This document shows positions 61,016 to 64,000 of a stretch of DNA of 64,000 nucleotides, in pieces (the first letter of the stretch is position 1; each line of letters opens with the position of its first letter). The position numbers were made by a program, and so were the translations under genes. The DNA is from an uncultured Flavobacteriales bacterium (GTDB lineage Bacteria; Bacteroidota; Bacteroidia; Flavobacteriales_G; Salibacteraceae): assembly GCA_913057205.1 (NCBI GenBank), contig CAJXNO010000001.1, positions 1-64,000 on the forward strand, written 5' to 3'. The notes under the pieces are model-generated. The model saw only the letters and a list, made by a program, of their open reading frames with translations, was not told the origin of the DNA and made no database searches.

Positions 61016-62020
61016 CTATAATTCTCCTTTTACCAAGTTCAGGAAGGAAACTACTCCGCGGACATGTTTTTCTTCGTCCACAACAGGTAAGTAATTGATG
61101 GGGAAGTCAAATTGTTTCAAGTACATGAGCATATCGCTTACCGTGGTATTCGATTGGATGGTAATGGGCTCTCGATTGATCATCGCTGAAACCTGAATGC
61201 GATCCGGGTGTTCAACGTTTCTGAGCAGCTCGCGCCGTAGGTCTGCATTGCTGATGATGCCTTCGAGTTGTTGCTCTTCGTCTTCTAAAATGGTGAAGCC
61301 CAACTTGTAGGTTTCAATGCGTTCAAGTACGTCTTTTAACCCCCGTTCTGTTCTTCCGAGGATCGGGGTTTCCTCTCGATGCCGCATGAAGTCATTCACC
61401 ACATAGTGACTTTCGATGTCGTGCGTCCTGAGGTCTAAAAGCGCTGCGCCGAGGGGCCTGTTCTTGAACAGGTAGGAACCAACTACTGCTGCATGCACGC
61501 CCATGTTTCTTAGGATGAAGCTTACCTCACCATTCACACCGCCATCTACATGGATCTGTTTACCTGGAAAGGCTTTCTTGAATTGCCGGATCTTTCGGAA
61601 GTTGATCTTGTCAAAGCTCCCACCGCTTTGTCCGGGAACCGTCGCCATCATCAACACAAAGTCATAATGCTCGGCAATGGGTTCAAAGACATCGATCTCC
61701 GTGTCTGAAATGATGCCTAATCCAACTTTGCTGGTGAGTCCGCCTTGATAGACATAACCGCCGAGCGACTCGTGTTGAAGGGTAACCAGCTCAATGTTAA
61801 GGGAGTTGATCACATCGAAGTACTGCTCCGGAGCGTCGGTGATCAGGTGAAGATCGATCGGCGTACGACTGTGCTGGCGAATGGTTCGGATGTCTTCAAA
61901 AACGCTTTCGTCATCACGGCAGTCGATGTGGATATAATCGATCCCATGCTGATCGAGGTCTTCTACCAATTCAGGTAAGGAACGTTCGTTGCTGGAGTAT
62001 ACCGATGCGGAGATCTTCAT
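61016..62020 (-). CDS. Ribulose-phosphate 3-epimerase-like domain fused to CBS pair
   Basis: 334 residues. The N-terminal TIM barrel (about 1-200) is like ribulose-phosphate 3-epimerase and keeps its metal ligands: H31 and D33 (IHIDCRD), H58 (DLHLI) and D159 (HVDGGV). MATVPGQSGGSF stands for the phosphate loop MTVNPGFGGQ. Residues about 205-330 form two CBS motifs (ISNADLRRELLR, MINREPITIQSNTTVSDM, GVVSFLNLV). CBS pairs bind adenosyl ligands, so activity may respond to energy charge. Coupled to DAHP synthase, whose substrate erythrose 4-phosphate comes from the same pentose pathway. Confidence 0.85.
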   Translation of the reverse strand: MKISASVYSSNERSLPELVEDLDQHGIDYIHIDCRDDESVFEDIRTIRQHSRTPIDLHLITDAPEQYFDVINSLNIELVTLQHESLGGYVYQGGLTSKVGLGIISDTEIDVFEPIAEHYDFVLMMATVPGQSGGSFDKINFRKIRQFKKAFPGKQIHVDGGVNGEVSFILRNMGVHAAVVGSYLFKNRPLGAALLDLRTHDIESHYVVNDFMRHREETPILGRTERGLKDVLERIETYKLGFTILEDEEQQLEGIISNADLRRELLRNVEHPDRIQVSAMINREPITIQSNTTVSDMLMYLKQFDFPINYLPVVDEEKHVRGVVSFLNLVKGEL

Positions 62021-62153
62021 GGCGCTTGATCGGCGAAGTTAGCAGGAAAAGTACTTCTCACTAGGTTCTGCTTTTCGTCGAAGCGGATAAAAAGTCATGC
62101 GTAGGCAACTTTTTACGCATGGTTGACATCTATTGAGCAGATTTGCGCCAACC

Positions 62154-62687
62154 ATGACCGACGAAGAGCTGATCAAAAAGTGCTTAGAAGGCAGTCAAAT
62201 GGCGCAAAAAGCGTTGTTTGACAAGTTTTCGAGGAAGATGATGGCGGTGTGCACGCGATATGCTGCCAGCCGTGATCTGGCTGAAGATTGGCTGCAAGAT
62301 GGCTTCATCAAGGTGTTTTCTAACTTGGAGAAATTCAAGTCAGAAGGAAGCTTTGAAGGATGGGTGCGACGAACCATGGTGAATACCTGTTTGGATCACA
62401 TCCGAAAGATGAAGGCCGATTTTGCCGATGTGGATATCTCAGAAGCCGAGTACTTGTCTGTAGACGCGGAGAAGTCGCTCGGTAAGTTGAGGGCAGAGGA
62501 GATGATGAAGTTGATCGAAGGACTCCCTTCAGGCTATCGTACGGTTTTTAACCTGTACGTGATCGAGGGATATTCTCATAAAGAGATCGCAGAGGAGCTG
62601 GGAGTAACAGAGAGCACTTCGAAAACACAGTTTAAAAAAGCACGCACCCAACTGATGGAACTGATCGTAGATCGGGAAAACATCTGA
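62154..62687 (+). CDS. ECF-type RNA polymerase sigma factor
   Basis: 177 residues. Region 2: EELIKKCLEGSQMAQKALFDKF, YAASRDLAEDWLQDGFIKVF; region 4: LPSGYRTVFNLYVIEGYSHKEIAEELGVTESTSKTQ (quoted in parts). Standard Bacteroidota ECF. ATG preferred; a TTG 21 bp upstream is in frame. A CAGATTTG box, one base from the -7 consensus, ends 8 nt before the ATG. Paired with the next gene, its probable anti-sigma factor. Confidence 0.93.
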   Translation: MTDEELIKKCLEGSQMAQKALFDKFSRKMMAVCTRYAASRDLAEDWLQDGFIKVFSNLEKFKSEGSFEGWVRRTMVNTCLDHIRKMKADFADVDISEAEYLSVDAEKSLGKLRAEEMMKLIEGLPSGYRTVFNLYVIEGYSHKEIAEELGVTESTSKTQFKKARTQLMELIVDRENI

Positions 62688-62710
62688 GGGGAACAAAGAA
62701 GAACGAAACG

Positions 62711-63706
62711 ATGGAAGATCGTCAAAACATAGAGCGCCTGTTCAAAGAGGCATTGGAACACCACGAAGTGGATGTAAGACCCGAGGTGTGGTCAAGCATC
62801 CAGCAATCATTTGCTGCACAGTCAAGCGCTGCTTCGGCATCGGCAGCTTCTGGTGCGGCTTCTTCAGTATTGACCAACGTGGTGGCTGGTATCGCTTTGG
62901 CAGGCTTGGCAACGGTGGCCACCATCAATGAGGTGCGCTATCATGAGGGGCAGCAAAGCTCGGTGAGCGCAACTACGGAGTCAAGCATCGAGGAAGTCAA
63001 GCTGCCGGCAGACCAACAGCAGCACGCAAGCTTTGATGAGCAGCCTGAAAACGAGGGTGTCCAAACAACACAAAGGCCACAGACCGAGAAGGTCAGTCCA
63101 TCGGGAACAACAGTCGAATCCACTACCGAAAAGGACGCAGTACAAGGTGCCGCGGATGAAGCTCCTGCTTCTACCATGGCTCACACCAACCTGAATGATC
63201 AGGCTCAAGGAGAAACCAGAGAAGAAAACGCTGAGTCACAAGAAGCTCAAGCCACATCATCAGCCACAACTGCGCAGCAGTTAGAGGAATCGGAGGCTAA
63301 GCAGCGTGCTGGCGATGAGCCTAAAGCGAACCAAACACCTGCACCCAAGCCTGCAGTAGCAGAAAACGAAGCGCCAACGATTCAAGGTGAGGAAAGCCAG
63401 AAGAAGACCGTCGCTCGATTCACGCATGATGCGGTTCAAACCATCACGCCGAATGGCGACATGTACAATGAGTACTTCCAAGTAGAAGGACAGGATGTAG
63501 CAGACTTCAGCATTCGCATCATGACCCGAGAGGGAGCGGTGGTATTTGAATCACGCGACATCAACTTCCAATGGAATGGCCTGGATCGCTTTGGGAACCC
63601 AGTTCCAACGGGTACCTACTTCTATCAGATCGCCGCGGTGGGTACAGATGGGTTGCCCTATCAAGAAAAGAATGCCCGAGGTAGCATTCAAGTGATCAGA
63701 AATTAG
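62711..63706 (+). CDS. Putative membrane anti-sigma factor with gliding-type C-terminal domain
   Basis: 331 residues. The cytoplasmic N-terminus (1-50: IERLFKEALEHHEVDVRPEVW) is of the kind found in Bacteroidota partners of ECF sigma factors. One TM segment spans about 52-72 (SVLTNVVAGIALAGLATVAT). A long Glu/Gln/Ala/Thr-rich linker (about 80-225) leads to a C-terminal beta domain (about 235-331: ITPNGDMYNEYF, IRIMTREGAVVFES, WNGLDRFGNPVPTGTYFYQI) like the T9SS/gliding-motility C-terminal domain. It follows the sigma factor by 23 bp. No signal peptide, so the domain should face the periplasm. Confidence 0.8.
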   Translation: MEDRQNIERLFKEALEHHEVDVRPEVWSSIQQSFAAQSSAASASAASGAASSVLTNVVAGIALAGLATVATINEVRYHEGQQSSVSATTESSIEEVKLPADQQQHASFDEQPENEGVQTTQRPQTEKVSPSGTTVESTTEKDAVQGAADEAPASTMAHTNLNDQAQGETREENAESQEAQATSSATTAQQLEESEAKQRAGDEPKANQTPAPKPAVAENEAPTIQGEESQKKTVARFTHDAVQTITPNGDMYNEYFQVEGQDVADFSIRIMTREGAVVFESRDINFQWNGLDRFGNPVPTGTYFYQIAAVGTDGLPYQEKNARGSIQVIRN

Positions 63707-63708
63707 GT

Positions 63709-64000
63709 CTATTCTCGAGCCATTGCATCCGCAAAGGTCATGATCAATTCAAACACCTGCTCGTAGTTCGTCATGGTGATGTTCTCTGGACGATCATGGA
63801 TGTCATGGTAGTGCTTATACTCTCCCATGGTGTAAATGAAAAAGCTTGGAACTCCTTTCTCATAGAATGGATAATGGTCGCTGTTCGCTGCGGAACCGCG
63901 AGGATTCACCTTTGAAAGTTGACCCACTTCTTCATTGAGTTGCACTAAACGTTCAAACGCATCCGTAAAAATCTTTCCATTCACAGCAGTGATGCCCGTT
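63709..64000 (-). CDS. M28 family metallopeptidase, C-terminal part (runs off window)
   Basis: The reverse-strand frame is open to the right edge. It contains GSAANSDHYPFYEKGVPSFFIYTMG, with the SDHYPF zinc-ligand segment, and YHDIHDRPENITMTNYEQV, with the final His ligand, both typical of M28 aminopeptidases. The N-terminal part with the other ligands lies outside. Converges with the putative anti-sigma gene, with 2 bp between stops. Confidence 0.88.
   Translation of the reverse strand, partial: TGITAVNGKIFTDAFERLVQLNEEVGQLSKVNPRGSAANSDHYPFYEKGVPSFFIYTMGEYKHYHDIHDRPENITMTNYEQVFELIMTFADAMARE

Overview
The window looks like chromosome of a Bacteroidota bacterium, most likely order Flavobacteriales. 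The main reasons are type IX secretion (T9SS) and gliding-type genes (a SprB-like giant adhesin, PorP/SprF, T9SS type A and type B sorting domains), a eukaryote-like class Ia ribonucleotide reductase, dimeric glycyl-tRNA synthetase, DUF3109, DUF4270 beside glmS, and promoters of the Bacteroidota type (TTG, about 20 bp, TAnnTTTG). Base composition is balanced over most of the window, so a Cryomorphaceae/Schleiferiaceae-like lineage fits better than a very AT-rich Flavobacteriaceae; that placement is inference.

Left part (1-18940). A haem-synthesis pair (hemA, partial hemC) is followed by a three-gene surface module read leftward: a 2319-residue adhesin, its PorP/SprF partner, and an OmpA-family protein. 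The adhesin has a C-type lectin domain nested in the first of about fifteen repeats. Next come nrdA and nrdB with a leader rich in inverted repeats, then a divergent pair (DUF3109 and glyS) whose two -7 boxes each end exactly 4 nt before the start codon, suggesting leaderless mRNAs.

Middle (18941-41890). A haem-acquisition operon (T9SS-sorted HmuY-like protein, DUF6607 protein, four-TM protein, TonB-dependent receptor, HmuY-like lipoprotein) sits behind two Fur-like inverted repeats. It is followed by a GT-C glycosyltransferase, then pth, rplY and prs. A 1.9-kb accessory stretch holds three copies of a dispersed repeat, a Cys-rich lipoprotein, a four-helix-bundle (IVS-type) protein and tRNA-Leu(CAA). 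Next are a BNR-repeat protein, an M1 peptidase and an ACMSD-type decarboxylase in one overlapping unit. Then come an OmpA protein with a T8 tract in its signal-peptide region, an S9 peptidase, a dCMP deaminase with an S41 protease, and Mn-type sod.

glmS island (41925-47333). Two perfect 270-bp direct repeats, each abutting a glmS stop codon, bracket about 5.1 kb of AT-rich DNA. Inside are a diverged glmS 3' fragment, an unrecognised 823-residue membrane protein, an ORF cut by an IS, and a decayed IS3-family element. The intact glmS follows, in a glycogen synthase-like / DUF4270 / glmS operon.

Right part (47322-64000). panC and cysH lead into a visibly AT-richer segment (about 53033-58100) with an epimerase, an ECF sigma factor, a SPOR-like protein and a lipoprotein, probably imported. 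After that come rsmI, a KdsC-like phosphatase with an N-terminal extension, DAHP synthase next to a ribulose-phosphate epimerase-CBS fusion, and an ECF sigma factor paired with a putative membrane anti-sigma factor that carries a T9SS/gliding-type C-terminal domain. The window ends in a partial M28 peptidase.
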